Assembly: GCA_001184205.1 (NCBI GenBank)
Contig: LBMP01000002.1
Location: forward strand, 1-64,000
Direction: 5' to 3'
DNA from: Desulfocarbo indianensis
Lineage (GTDB): Bacteria > Desulfobacterota > Desulfarculia > Desulfarculales > Desulfarculaceae
DNA length: 64,000 bases
Both the position numbers and the translations under genes were made by a program. The notes under the pieces were generated by a model. The model ran no database searches. It was not told the DNA's origin and worked only from the letters and a program-made list of their open reading frames with translations. Each line of letters opens with the position of its first letter. Within the stretch, counting starts at the first letter, position 1. Of the stretch, positions 34,778 through 43,141 are shown one piece after another.

Positions 34778-35131
34778 ATGCAGCCCATGCAGATGGAGAG
34801 CGAACAAATCGACGGAGTTCTGGTGGCCACTCCCCAGGAAGAACGATTGGACGCCTCGGTTGCGGGGGCCTTTAAAAACTTCATGGTGGACGTGTTGAAT
34901 CAGGGCCATCAAAGGGTGGTTCTCAACCTGGAGGACGTCCAGTTTATTGATTCCAGCGGGCTGTCAGCCATTGTTTCCGCGCTTAAATCATTCAGTCTGG
35001 CCGGGGGTGAAATGGTGGTTTGCGGCATCAATAAAAACGTGGCCGCTTTATTCAAATTGACCAGGCTGGACCATATTTTTCAGGTATTCACCAACAAGAA
35101 CGAGGCCTGCCAAATGCTCCTCAGCCAGTAG
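34778..35131 (+). CDS. STAS-domain anti-sigma factor antagonist
   Basis: 117 aa, one STAS domain. VVLNLEDVQFIDSSGLSAIVSALK contains the D-S-S-G phosphorylation loop (Ser60 most likely), and the family fold is completed by VCGINKNVAALFKLTRLDHIFQVF. AGGAGA precedes the ATG. In partner-switching systems the unphosphorylated STAS protein captures an RsbW-like kinase. The divergent RsbU-type phosphatase is nearby, but no RsbW kinase or sigma factor is in the window. Confidence 0.95.
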   Translation: MQPMQMESEQIDGVLVATPQEERLDASVAGAFKNFMVDVLNQGHQRVVLNLEDVQFIDSSGLSAIVSALKSFSLAGGEMVVCGINKNVAALFKLTRLDHIFQVFTNKNEACQMLLSQ

Positions 35132-35230
35132 CGCTGACGGCGCGTCATAGACCTGATAAGGGACCGGGTAACGCGCCTCCAAAAGGTGGGGACGCAATTC
35201 GCTCACCATGGGCAAGGAGCTTTCCCGGAG

Positions 35231-35938
35231 ATGAGGCAGTCTCTTCTAAACCGCCAGCAAATCGTGTTTCTGGTTTTGTTGGCGGTTGCGATCTTGGGGG
35301 CGCTGGGCTCTTACCGCCTGTTGCGGGGAGAGTATCTGGTCTATGCGCGGGCCCAGCGGCTTTTTACCTCCGGCGATTTCCCAGCGGCCATAACCGCCTA
35401 TAAACAGGCGCTGGAGCAAGGCTTGGAGCTTCCCGCCGCCGGCCTGCGCCTGGCGGACTCTTATATGGGCTTGCGCGATTTCCAGGCGGCGCTGCCCTAT
35501 CTGGAAAAATACCACCGCCAAAAGCCCCGCGACGTTAACGCGGCCGCGCGCCTGGCCGCTCTTTACAGCCAATTGGGCCGGCGCGAACAGGCCCTGGCCG
35601 TGGCGAACCAACTGTTGCCAGCCGACGAAAACGACCCGGCGGTTTTATTGCCCGTGGCTGATTTGTACAAGCAGCTTAAGGAATATGGAAACGCGCGGGC
35701 ATTGTACGGCCGGGTTTTGGCGCGGGAACAGGAAAACCGTAAGGCCTTGCTGGGATTGGCAGAGAGCAATGCAGGGACCGGCCAACATGAAAAGGCGGCG
35801 GAATTATACCGCCGGGTGTTGGCCGCCGATCCGGGAGACCGTTCCACCCGCATCCGTTTGGCCAGGGTCCTGACCTGGGCGGATGACAAAGAGGCCGCCA
35901 TTGCCGAATACCGCAAGGCGTTGGAGGAGGAACCATGA
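35231..35938 (+). CDS. Membrane-anchored TPR protein
   Basis: 235 aa from the ATG at 35231 (AAGGAG about 11 bases upstream; the earlier GTG at 35186 has no ribosome site). An N-terminal membrane anchor (QIVFLVLLAVAILGALGSYRLL) is followed by at least five TPR-like repeats, for example YARAQRLFTSGDFPAAITAYKQALEQG and ARALYGRVLAREQENRKALLGLAESNAGTGQHEKAAELYRRVLAADPGD. It is first of three TPR genes leading into the glycosyltransferase and overlaps the next gene by four bases (ATGA), so they are coupled. Confidence 0.88.
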   Translation: MRQSLLNRQQIVFLVLLAVAILGALGSYRLLRGEYLVYARAQRLFTSGDFPAAITAYKQALEQGLELPAAGLRLADSYMGLRDFQAALPYLEKYHRQKPRDVNAAARLAALYSQLGRREQALAVANQLLPADENDPAVLLPVADLYKQLKEYGNARALYGRVLAREQENRKALLGLAESNAGTGQHEKAAELYRRVLAADPGDRSTRIRLARVLTWADDKEAAIAEYRKALEEEP

Positions 35939-36627
35939 GCAAGACAGGGCTTTGGGCGCTGGGAATCCTGGTGGCGGCCGCCTTGTTGAGTCTCCCGCCC
36001 GCGATCTGGGCCCAGCCGAGGCCGGAGACGGGGCCGCCGGAAGGGCTGGCGGGCAAACCGGAGCTGACCGCGCCGGCCGCGGGGCCCAAAGAGGCCGGCA
36101 TGACCGCCGAGGGAGACGAGATACCGGGCTGGCGGGCGCGCTGGGAGCTGGCCCGCTTGCTTTCCTACGCCAAGCGCTACGACGATTCCCTGGCCCAATA
36201 CCGCAAGTTGCTGGCCGAAAAGCCCCGACTTGACCAGGCCAGGGCCGAAATGGCCAAGGTATTGTATTGGGCCGGGCAGCCGGGCGAGGCCCTCGCCGCC
36301 TTGGAGCAGATGCCCGCCGGCCAGGCCTCGCCGGAGGCCAAGCTGCTCAAGGCCGATTTGCTGGCGGCGGACAAACGCTACCCCCAGGCCCTGGAACTGT
36401 ATCGCGCCTATCTGGATGATAAACCGGACGACCTGGCCGCCCGCTTCCGGCTGGCCCAGGCGCTTTCCTGGACCGGGCAGTATCCGGCGGCGCTCAAGGA
36501 ATATGAGATCATCCTGGCCAAGCAACCGGATGACGTCCAGGTTCGGCGGTATTACGCATTCGTGCTCTCCTGGGCCGGCCAGTTCGCCAGGGCGGCCAGC
36601 GAGCTTGAAAAGACCCTGAAGGATTAG
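35935..36627 (+). CDS. Periplasmic TPR protein
   Basis: 230 aa with a signal peptide (SKTGLWALGILVAAALLSLPPAIWA) and a Pro/Gly-rich linker. About four TPR repeats follow: ARWELARLLSYAKRYDDSLAQYRKLLAEKP, ARAEMAKVLYWAGQPGEALAALEQ, KADLLAADKRYPQALELYRAYLDDKP and ARFRLAQALSWTGQYPAALKEYEIILAKQP. The LSWAGQ/LSWTGQ repeat variant is like that of YaiO/BcsC-type export proteins. Its stop is 10 bp before the GTG of the large TPR-barrel gene. Confidence 0.87.
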   Translation: MSKTGLWALGILVAAALLSLPPAIWAQPRPETGPPEGLAGKPELTAPAAGPKEAGMTAEGDEIPGWRARWELARLLSYAKRYDDSLAQYRKLLAEKPRLDQARAEMAKVLYWAGQPGEALAALEQMPAGQASPEAKLLKADLLAADKRYPQALELYRAYLDDKPDDLAARFRLAQALSWTGQYPAALKEYEIILAKQPDDVQVRRYYAFVLSWAGQFARAASELEKTLKD

Positions 36628-36637
36628 GAGAAGCGGC

Positions 36638-39346
36638 GTGCGCGGCCCAGTCATCGCCATGGCGGTAATCTGGCTGTGGACCGGCCTGGGCGCGGCCCAG
36701 GCGGCCGGCGTCGTGCCCCCCGCCGCCCAGATAAGCGATGAACAAGCGCGCCGGCAGTTAGCCAGGGTTTATACCTGGAGCGGCCAATACGAGCGGGCGC
36801 GGCGGTTGTATGTGAGCCTGGTGGCGGAGCACCGCCATGACGCCCAGTTGTTGCTGGACCTGGCGGGATTGGAAGCGGTCATGGGGCATGCCCAGGCCAG
36901 CCGCGAGCGCTTCCAAAAGGCCGCGCTTTTGGCCGGGGACAAAGAGGCCGCGAGCTTGGCGGAAGCCCAGGCCATGAGCCTGTGGGGCGATTTCTACAGG
37001 GCCGAGGCGATCTATCGCGCCAGGCTGGCAAAGCGCCCCCAGGACGGCCAAGCCGCCCTGGCCTTGGCCAGGGTGCTGATGAGTTCCCAGCGTTTCGAAG
37101 AGGCCGAGGCGGCCTATCTGCCCTTGTTGGCTCGGGAGGCGTTCAAGATAAAAGCGCTGGAAGGGCTCACCGAAGTGCAATGGGAAGCGGGCGATTTGGA
37201 GGGCGCCTTGCTCTGGGCCGGCAAGCTTTTGCAGGAGGACCCGGACGACGCCCTGGCCTTGCGGCTGCGGGGGCGGGCGCTTTTGCGCTTGGAGCGTTTC
37301 CAGGAAGCAAGGGACGATTACCTGCGCCTGTCCGGCCTGCGGGGAGCGGAGAGCGAGGGCCTTACGGGCCTGGGCCGGGTTGCCGCGGCCCAAGGCCAAG
37401 CCGAGGCGGCCATGGCCTATTTCCGCCAGGCCCAGGCCGCCGATCCCCAGGACGTGGAGGCCGCCTATTACGCGGCCGGCGAAGACAGGGCGGCCTCCGA
37501 TGATTTCCTCCACCAGCTCATCCCCAAGGAGAGCCAGTTCCCGGCCCGCTTGACCGCTTGGGCGCGGCTCTTTTCCCAGCATGGCCGCCATGCCGCCGCC
37601 ATCCGCTGTCTGCGCGCGGCCCTGGCCGCGGATTCTGATTATTTCCCGGCCCAGATGGGCCTGGCCGAAGCCTTGGCCGCGGACCGCCAATACCAGCAGG
37701 CCAATGAAATGCTGGGCCGGCTTGCCGGGGAATATCCAGGCGCTGCCAAGATTCTTCTCAGCCGGGCAAGGGTGTTGGCCTGGTCGCGGAGCTATGGCGA
37801 GGCCGTGCGGGTTTATCTGGCCATGCGCGAGCTCAACCCGGCCGATCCCGTTCCCCTGAAAGAAGGGGCCAGGGCCGCGGCCTGGGGCAAGGACCTGGAC
37901 CTGACCTGGGACTTGTATCAGCGCATGAACAAGCCCACGGTGGATAAGCTTCTGGCCGCCAGGCTTGGGGAGCAGAAAGCGACCTTCTCGGCCCGGACCC
38001 GGCGGCAACTGGACCAGGCGGGGCTTTTCGCCGCCGGAAAAAGCGGCGAAGCGGAGGGCGGCTTCGGGGCCTATGAGAAATTGGCGGCCGCCTGGCCGCA
38101 AATGGCCAAAGGCATGCCCCCGGCGGATCAAAAGGCGCTGGGACAAGTCATCCAGGACCTGCGGCCGGCCTACCGGGTGCATAAGGCGGCCTGGCTGGAA
38201 GCCGGGGGCAAGCGCGCCCTTTGGGAGCGCAGGTTCGCCAGCGCGGCGGCCATGGAGCAAGACCTGGTAGCCCTTTCGCCAGGCAATCAGGAAGCGCTTT
38301 TCGATCTGGCCCAGGCCCGTTGCGCCCTGGGTCTGTGCGACGAGGAAGGCCGGATTTATAAAAAGCTGTTGTCTCTGGACCCTCTGCACAACCAGGCGCG
38401 GCCGGCCCTTGAACGGCTCGAGATCAGAAAACGGCCGCGCGCGGCGGCGGGCTGGTCCTCTTGGCGCGAAGACGGCCGCGGCGAGGCCGCGCGCATGGCC
38501 CGCCAAAGGGCCGAGGCTTCCCTCACGGCGCCGGTGGCCTGCCGCTTTAAGATCAAGGCCGCCGGCCTGGCCTGGTGGGAAAGGCCCAAAAGATGGGGCG
38601 GCGAGGCCAGGGCGCGCGGCTTCAACCTGGAGGCGGACGGGCCGCTCAACGCCTACCTGAGCGCCGCCGTGGGCTGGACCCACAAGGACTATGAAAGCTG
38701 GGACTACGGCGACCGCGACAGCGGCTTCGGCGAGGTCTGGCTCAACCTTTGGGACCGCGCGCGCCTGGGGCTGGGCTGGCAGCGGGAGGACGTGGTGAAG
38801 AACGCCTTCAGCCTGCGCCAGGGCTCCCAGGCCGACGCCTGGTGGCTGGAGATAGGTTCCTGGCTGAGCCGCCGCTGGGAGGTCTCCGCCAGGTTGCGGC
38901 GGCTGGAATACAGCGACGGCAACCGGGCCCACTGGGAGAGTCTGACGGTGGGCTATGGCATCAGCGACCATCCCAGGGAATTGAAACTCGTCCTGGAGGT
39001 GAATTACCGCGACACCGAGGACGCCACGCTGGAGACATATCAGGGGGATCAGTTGGTGGCCATGCGCCATCCTTATTGGACGCCGCAGGATTGGCTGGGC
39101 GGGCTCTTGTCCCTGCAATGGCGGCATGATCTGGCCAAGCAAGAATTCTGCGGCGCGGAGCGGCATTACTATGACCTGCGCCTGAATCTGGGCGCCGAAA
39201 GCAAGGGCAACCCCGGCGCGGGCCTGGAGGCGGCTTGGCGTTGGGAATTCGCCCGGCGCTGGGATCTGGAGGCCAGGGGCACGGTCTATCGCTCCCGCGA
39301 ATGGGACGCCGATGGGCTGTGGTTAAGTTTGGGGTACCGTTTCTGA
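36638..39346 (+). CDS. TPR and outer-membrane beta-barrel exopolysaccharide export protein (BcsC/PgaA-like)
   Basis: 902 aa, GTG start with AGGAG nearby. Signal peptide (VIAMAVIWLWTGLGAAQAAG), then a long TPR superhelix (about residues 30-600) with LARVYTWSGQYERARRLYVSLV, ALARVLMSSQRFEEAEAAYLPLL and ILLSRARVLAWSRSYGEAVRVYLAMREL. The C-terminal ~250 residues are alternating aromatic/polar strands (LSAAVGWTHKDYESWDY, WLEIGSWLSRRWEVSARLRRLEYS) and end in LWLSLGYRF, a terminal Phe typical of outer-membrane barrels. This architecture matches the export porins BcsC, PgaA and AlgK-AlgE. It is placed two genes after coupled TPR genes and directly before a processive GT2 gene. Confidence 0.85.
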   Translation: MRGPVIAMAVIWLWTGLGAAQAAGVVPPAAQISDEQARRQLARVYTWSGQYERARRLYVSLVAEHRHDAQLLLDLAGLEAVMGHAQASRERFQKAALLAGDKEAASLAEAQAMSLWGDFYRAEAIYRARLAKRPQDGQAALALARVLMSSQRFEEAEAAYLPLLAREAFKIKALEGLTEVQWEAGDLEGALLWAGKLLQEDPDDALALRLRGRALLRLERFQEARDDYLRLSGLRGAESEGLTGLGRVAAAQGQAEAAMAYFRQAQAADPQDVEAAYYAAGEDRAASDDFLHQLIPKESQFPARLTAWARLFSQHGRHAAAIRCLRAALAADSDYFPAQMGLAEALAADRQYQQANEMLGRLAGEYPGAAKILLSRARVLAWSRSYGEAVRVYLAMRELNPADPVPLKEGARAAAWGKDLDLTWDLYQRMNKPTVDKLLAARLGEQKATFSARTRRQLDQAGLFAAGKSGEAEGGFGAYEKLAAAWPQMAKGMPPADQKALGQVIQDLRPAYRVHKAAWLEAGGKRALWERRFASAAAMEQDLVALSPGNQEALFDLAQARCALGLCDEEGRIYKKLLSLDPLHNQARPALERLEIRKRPRAAAGWSSWREDGRGEAARMARQRAEASLTAPVACRFKIKAAGLAWWERPKRWGGEARARGFNLEADGPLNAYLSAAVGWTHKDYESWDYGDRDSGFGEVWLNLWDRARLGLGWQREDVVKNAFSLRQGSQADAWWLEIGSWLSRRWEVSARLRRLEYSDGNRAHWESLTVGYGISDHPRELKLVLEVNYRDTEDATLETYQGDQLVAMRHPYWTPQDWLGGLLSLQWRHDLAKQEFCGAERHYYDLRLNLGAESKGNPGAGLEAAWRWEFARRWDLEARGTVYRSREWDADGLWLSLGYRF

Positions 39347-39353
39347 GGTGATC

Positions 39354-40997
39354 ATGGCCAAGGATGGAATCAGAAAAGCCTTCAGCGGCACCGTGGGCGC
39401 GGCCCTCTTGGTGCTCACCATGCTGTTCGTGTTTCTCTACCTGGCGGTGCGCACCATTATGTTTTTCGAGGCGGATTACCATTGGTATGAAAAGATCATG
39501 GCCGCCTTTTTGCTCTTGGCCGAAGTGTTCATCATGTTGCATTCATTTGGGTACTTCCTGAATATTCTGCACGTGATCAGGCACGGCGGCGGCGGGCCGC
39601 AGCCCGCCCAGGAGCCTCTGCCGCAACTGAAGACCTATCCGCCGGTGGCCATTTTGGTGGCGTCCTATCATGAGCCCTTGCATGTACTGGAAGACACCCT
39701 CACCTGTTTTTACAACCTCACCTACCTCAACAAGCAGCTCTATTTCCTCGACGACACCCGCTACGACCTGGAGACCGCCGACCAGGACGCGCTGGCCGCC
39801 TACCGGCGGGAAATAGACGAGCTTTGCCAGTCCATCGGGGTCAACCTTTTCCGCCGCCGCTGGCGCGGGGCCAAGGCCGGCATTATCAACGACTTCCTGG
39901 ATTTCATCGCCGGGCGCGACCAGGGCGGCTTTGAATTCACCCCTTACGCCGGGCAGTCCCGGCTTGAAACCGCCAAGTACGTCATCGTGTTCGACGCGGA
40001 TATGAACCCCTTCCCGGATTTCGTGGAGCCGCTGGTGGAGCGCATGGAGGCCAATCCCCGCCTGGCCTTCATTCAGACGCCCCAGTACTACAGCAACTTC
40101 GACAACAACCGGGTGGCGCGGGCCGCCGGTTTGCAGCAAGCGGTTTTCTACGAGTACATTTGCGAGGGCAAGAACATATCCGACGCCATGTTCTGCTGCG
40201 GGACCAACGTCATCTTCCGGCGGGAAGCCTTCGAGGACGTGGGCGGCTTCGACGAATCCTCGGTCACGGAAGACATAGCCACCTCCCTGAGATTCCACCT
40301 GAAGGGCTGGAGTTCGGCCTATCTGAACAAGGTGTGCGCCTTTGGCATGGGCCCCGAGGACCTGGGGGCCTATTTCAGGCAGCAGTTCCGCTGGGCCCTG
40401 GGCACCATCGGCCTGGGCCGGCATATGCTGGGGCAGTTCCTGCGCCGTCCCGGGGCATTGCCCCTGGGCAAATGGTGGGAGTACTTTCTCTCCGGCACCC
40501 ACTATTTCGTGGGCTGGGCCTTTTTCATCATGATGTCCTGCCCGATTCTTTACCTGATCTGGGGAGTGCCAGCCTATTTCGCCAAACCGGAATTATACTT
40601 TTTAGTGTTTTTCCCCTATATCGCCTTGTCCGTCTCCATCTTCCTGCTCACTCTGGAGCGGCGTCATTACGCGGCCAGGGATATGTTCATGGGCCAACTT
40701 CTCATCGGCTTGTCATTCCCGGTGATGATGAAGGCCTCTCTGCTGGGCATCCTGGGAGTGCGGGGAAGCTTCGGCATCACTCCCAAGGGGCGCAGTCTTT
40801 CCCTGCCCCTTTGGGGGCTGTGGCCCCAGGTGTTCATGTGCCTGCTGTGCGTCTTCGCCATCGCCTGGGGAGCCAACCGCTGGCTTTATGAGCCGGTGCC
40901 GGCCTTCGCGGTGGCCATGAACTGCTTTTGGTGCCTTTATCATCTGGTGATCGTCTCCACCAGCGTCATGTATTTCAATCGCCCGGTGACGGAGTAG
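39354..40997 (+). CDS. Processive family-2 glycosyltransferase (cellulose-synthase-like)
   Basis: 547 aa from the ATG at 39354. Two N-terminal membrane segments, a GT-A catalytic domain, and about five C-terminal membrane segments. The catalytic set of processive synthases is present: substrate Asp in FLDDTRYD, D214 in IVFDADMNP, TED with Asp307 in SSVTEDIATS, and Q343-Q-F-R-W347. GGTNVIFRREAFEDVGGFDE and FGMGPEDLGAYFRQ support the family. No C-terminal PilZ domain is fused, unlike BcsA; a separate PilZ protein is encoded nearby. It follows the barrel gene by seven bases. The polymer is unknown. Confidence 0.92.
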   Translation: MAKDGIRKAFSGTVGAALLVLTMLFVFLYLAVRTIMFFEADYHWYEKIMAAFLLLAEVFIMLHSFGYFLNILHVIRHGGGGPQPAQEPLPQLKTYPPVAILVASYHEPLHVLEDTLTCFYNLTYLNKQLYFLDDTRYDLETADQDALAAYRREIDELCQSIGVNLFRRRWRGAKAGIINDFLDFIAGRDQGGFEFTPYAGQSRLETAKYVIVFDADMNPFPDFVEPLVERMEANPRLAFIQTPQYYSNFDNNRVARAAGLQQAVFYEYICEGKNISDAMFCCGTNVIFRREAFEDVGGFDESSVTEDIATSLRFHLKGWSSAYLNKVCAFGMGPEDLGAYFRQQFRWALGTIGLGRHMLGQFLRRPGALPLGKWWEYFLSGTHYFVGWAFFIMMSCPILYLIWGVPAYFAKPELYFLVFFPYIALSVSIFLLTLERRHYAARDMFMGQLLIGLSFPVMMKASLLGILGVRGSFGITPKGRSLSLPLWGLWPQVFMCLLCVFAIAWGANRWLYEPVPAFAVAMNCFWCLYHLVIVSTSVMYFNRPVTE

Positions 40998-41000
40998 GCC

Positions 41001-42017
41001 GTGCGCGGGCGCTGGCTGTTTCTGCTCTGCCTCGCTTTGATGGCCGGCCAGGCGGCGCCCGCGCAGGCGGAACGGCCGGCATGCCGCCCGGCCTGGGGCG
41101 TGGCCTTGGAGGGCCTCCCCAACGCCCTCGACCTGGCCAGGGTCCAGGCGCAGACCGGGCTCCGGCCGCGCCTGGTGGTGTTTTTTCTTATGTGGCCGCC
41201 GCCCGGCCAGAAACAGGCTTTCCCCCAGGCCGCCCTGCAGGCCATCCACGCGGCCGGCGCCACCCCGGTCATAACCTGGGAACCCATGTATCTCGACGAA
41301 GAGGGCCGCGAAAGGACCATACTCCATGACCAGGTTTCGCGTGGCGAGTATGACGGTTACCTGCTGGAGTTCGCCAGGGCCTGCCGCGCCTGGGGCCGGC
41401 CCTTGATCATACGTTTCGGCCATGAGATGAATCTGGCCCGTTATCACTGGGGGGTCGCGGCCGAGCAATACGGCCCGGCCGCGCCGGCGGCTTATCAGCG
41501 CATGTTCCGGCAGGTGGTGCGGGCGTTCCGGCGGGCCGGCGCGGACAAGGCGCTTTTCGCCTTTTGCCCCAACGCCGAGAGCAATCCCCACCCGCAATGG
41601 CACGGCGCGCCCTGGAACCGGGCGGCGGCCTATTATCCCGGCCACGATTATGTGGATATCCTGGGCATGGACGGCTACAACTGGGGCGCCAGCCAGGGCC
41701 GGGCCGAAAAGGGCTGGGATTCGCGCTGGCAGAGTTTCGCGGAAATATTCGGGCCGCTGCGGGACGAGTTGCAGGCTCTGGCCCCGGACAAGCCGCTGGT
41801 GGTTTTCGAGACCGCCAGCGCGCGGGCGGGCGGCGACCGGGCCCGATGGGTGGGGGAGGCCAGGGAGGTTATGGCGCGCTGGCGCGCGGCGGCCTGGGTC
41901 TGGTTTCAGGTTAATAAGGAAATCGACTGGCGCTTGATGCCCGAGGCGGACGCCGGCGCGCTAAAGGTCTTGCGGGCCGGCGACGCCTGCGCCGGGCCCT
42001 GGCTGCCGGAGCCTTAG
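41001..42017 (+). CDS. Secreted glycoside hydrolase, GH26-like (beta-mannanase type)
   Basis: 338 aa, GTG start three bases after the synthase stop. Signal peptide RWLFLLCLALMAGQAAPAQA. The fold is a TIM barrel with WEP (WEPMYLDEEGRER), the GH26 acid/base motif RFGHEMN (Glu142) and the nucleophile in VVFETAS (Glu270). Further GH26 features are DILGMDGYNWG and WVWFQVNKEIDWRLM. GH26 enzymes mostly cut beta-1,4-mannan, and some cut beta-1,3-xylan or beta-glucans. Placement after a synthase parallels BcsZ or PelA, the editing hydrolases of exopolysaccharide systems. Its stop overlaps the convergent PilZ gene by four bases. Confidence 0.85.
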   Translation: MRGRWLFLLCLALMAGQAAPAQAERPACRPAWGVALEGLPNALDLARVQAQTGLRPRLVVFFLMWPPPGQKQAFPQAALQAIHAAGATPVITWEPMYLDEEGRERTILHDQVSRGEYDGYLLEFARACRAWGRPLIIRFGHEMNLARYHWGVAAEQYGPAAPAAYQRMFRQVVRAFRRAGADKALFAFCPNAESNPHPQWHGAPWNRAAAYYPGHDYVDILGMDGYNWGASQGRAEKGWDSRWQSFAEIFGPLRDELQALAPDKPLVVFETASARAGGDRARWVGEAREVMARWRAAAWVWFQVNKEIDWRLMPEADAGALKVLRAGDACAGPWLPEP

Positions 42018-42844
42018 GTCTCCTCCAGGGAGCGCAGATAAAGCATCACGCAGGTGTTGTAGTTGTAATAGAGCCTGCCTTCCAGGGTCTTGATGGCCTC
42101 CAAATATTGATTGACCACGTCGCTTTCAAAGGCTATGCGGAACAGTTCCAAGTAAAGCTCAGACTCCACCAGTTCCCGCAGATGCTCCAGGTCCAAGCCC
42201 GCCGCCACTTCCGAGTCGCCCAGGCCGGCCACAAGTTTCCGCAGATCGCCCAGTTCCTTTTCATGCTGGCTCACCCTGGACACGATGTCGTCCAGGAGCA
42301 TGCTCTTCAGGGCCTTATATTCCTCCTGGTTGAAGCCGCCCACGCGCGAGAAATAGGGCACCAAATGCCGCAGATAGATGTGAACGCCTTTTTTGAGGAG
42401 AAAGGCGTCCTTGATCACCATGGCCAGCAGGCCGGCCTGGCCCGAGAATTCGGCGAGGTCCACCTCCACGCCGCCTCCTTCCAGGTCCAGGAGCACGGGA
42501 TAGTAGGAGGGGACCGGATTTTCCAGACGAACTCCGCAGATCTGGGCGTCCAGGTCGTCGCTCCAACGGGTCCAGGCCACGGGTCCGGCGTCAAAGGTTT
42601 CGCCGTGCAGGTGAAAGGGAAGGTGCAGGTTGACCAGGTCGCCATTGTTGAGGCTTTCGCGGGCCAGGGCCCAACGGGGCAGTGCGATGCCCGCCCCCCG
42701 GCTGCTGGTATCGATCAATACATATTGAAAAGTCTGGTGGTCGGCCACCCGCGTGCCCAGAAAGGGAAGCGTGAAGGAAGAGACGGCCAGGCGCTCTTCC
42801 CGGCGCTGCTCAGTGCCTTGCCCTGTGCTGTCGGAGGGAGCCAT
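42014..42844 (-). CDS. PilZ-domain (c-di-GMP receptor-like) protein
   Basis: 276 aa. The N-terminal PilZ domain has the RxxxR motif (RREER, about residues 14-18) and the D-x-S-x-x-G motif (LIDTSSRGAGIALP), the two halves of the c-di-GMP site. A second PilZ-like/barrel half follows (GDLVNLHLPFHLHGETFDAGPVAWTRW). From about residue 125 there is a helical region without recognised domain. GGAG lies six bases before the ATG. It converges with the GH26 gene (stops overlap), so it sits inside the polysaccharide locus and may provide the c-di-GMP control that the synthase lacks. Confidence 0.88.
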   Translation of the reverse strand: MAPSDSTGQGTEQRREERLAVSSFTLPFLGTRVADHQTFQYVLIDTSSRGAGIALPRWALARESLNNGDLVNLHLPFHLHGETFDAGPVAWTRWSDDLDAQICGVRLENPVPSYYPVLLDLEGGGVEVDLAEFSGQAGLLAMVIKDAFLLKKGVHIYLRHLVPYFSRVGGFNQEEYKALKSMLLDDIVSRVSQHEKELGDLRKLVAGLGDSEVAAGLDLEHLRELVESELYLELFRIAFESDVVNQYLEAIKTLEGRLYYNYNTCVMLYLRSLEET

Positions 42845-42992
42845 GCGGTCTCCAAGCCAACAAAAAATACCATTAAATCATAACATTGCCCAGGACAGCT
42901 GCATAGCGGGGGTTTGGAAGGCAAGGGGGCCGCCGCTCGGCCTTGGGGGAATCTCGCCGGAGCCTGGACGCCGCGGCCAGGGGAGGTTTAAC

Positions 42993-43028
42993 ATGAATAA
43001 AGAACCAACCCAGCGCGATCCTGCATGA
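42993..43028 (+). CDS. Possible 11-aa leader peptide
   Basis: ATG at 42993 with GGGGAGG ending six bases upstream, encoding MNKEPTQRDPA and then TGA. Too short to judge by composition. Its interest is the strong ribosome site and the hairpin just downstream. Confidence 0.25.
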   Translation: MNKEPTQRDPA

Positions 43029-43050
43029 ATGGGCGTCCCTAAAAGGGGGA

Positions 43051-43090
43051 GGCCGGGGCCCGTCTATGGCAGTCCTTACGGCCCCAGGCC
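43051..43090 (+). promoter_or_regulatory. Hairpin in the GH13 leader
   Basis: GGCC-GGGGCC (43051-43060) pairs with GGCCCC-a-GGCC (43080-43090), a 10-bp stem with one bulged A and a 19-nt loop, ending about 50 nt before the GH13 start. Confidence 0.35.
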
Positions 43091-43141
43091 TCGGGTCTGG
43101 GGGCAAGGCATGCCGTCCCGTCAATGAAAAGGGGGGTTATC

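Larger units (their letters stand above)
42845..43141. other. Leader region of the GH13 gene
   Basis: 297 bp with no full gene. It holds an 11-codon ORF with a strong ribosome site (42993-43028, listed separately), a stable hairpin (43051-43090), and an AT-rich patch (ATCATA at 42877-42882, a TATGAT -10 on the - strand) that may drive the PilZ gene. Further 5' is GC-rich and featureless. Confidence 0.5.

Noticed and set aside
36758-39166. 802-codon open frame on the - strand opposite the TPR-barrel gene
   Set aside because: Shadow of a GC-rich TPR gene; no ribosome site and no recognisable protein.
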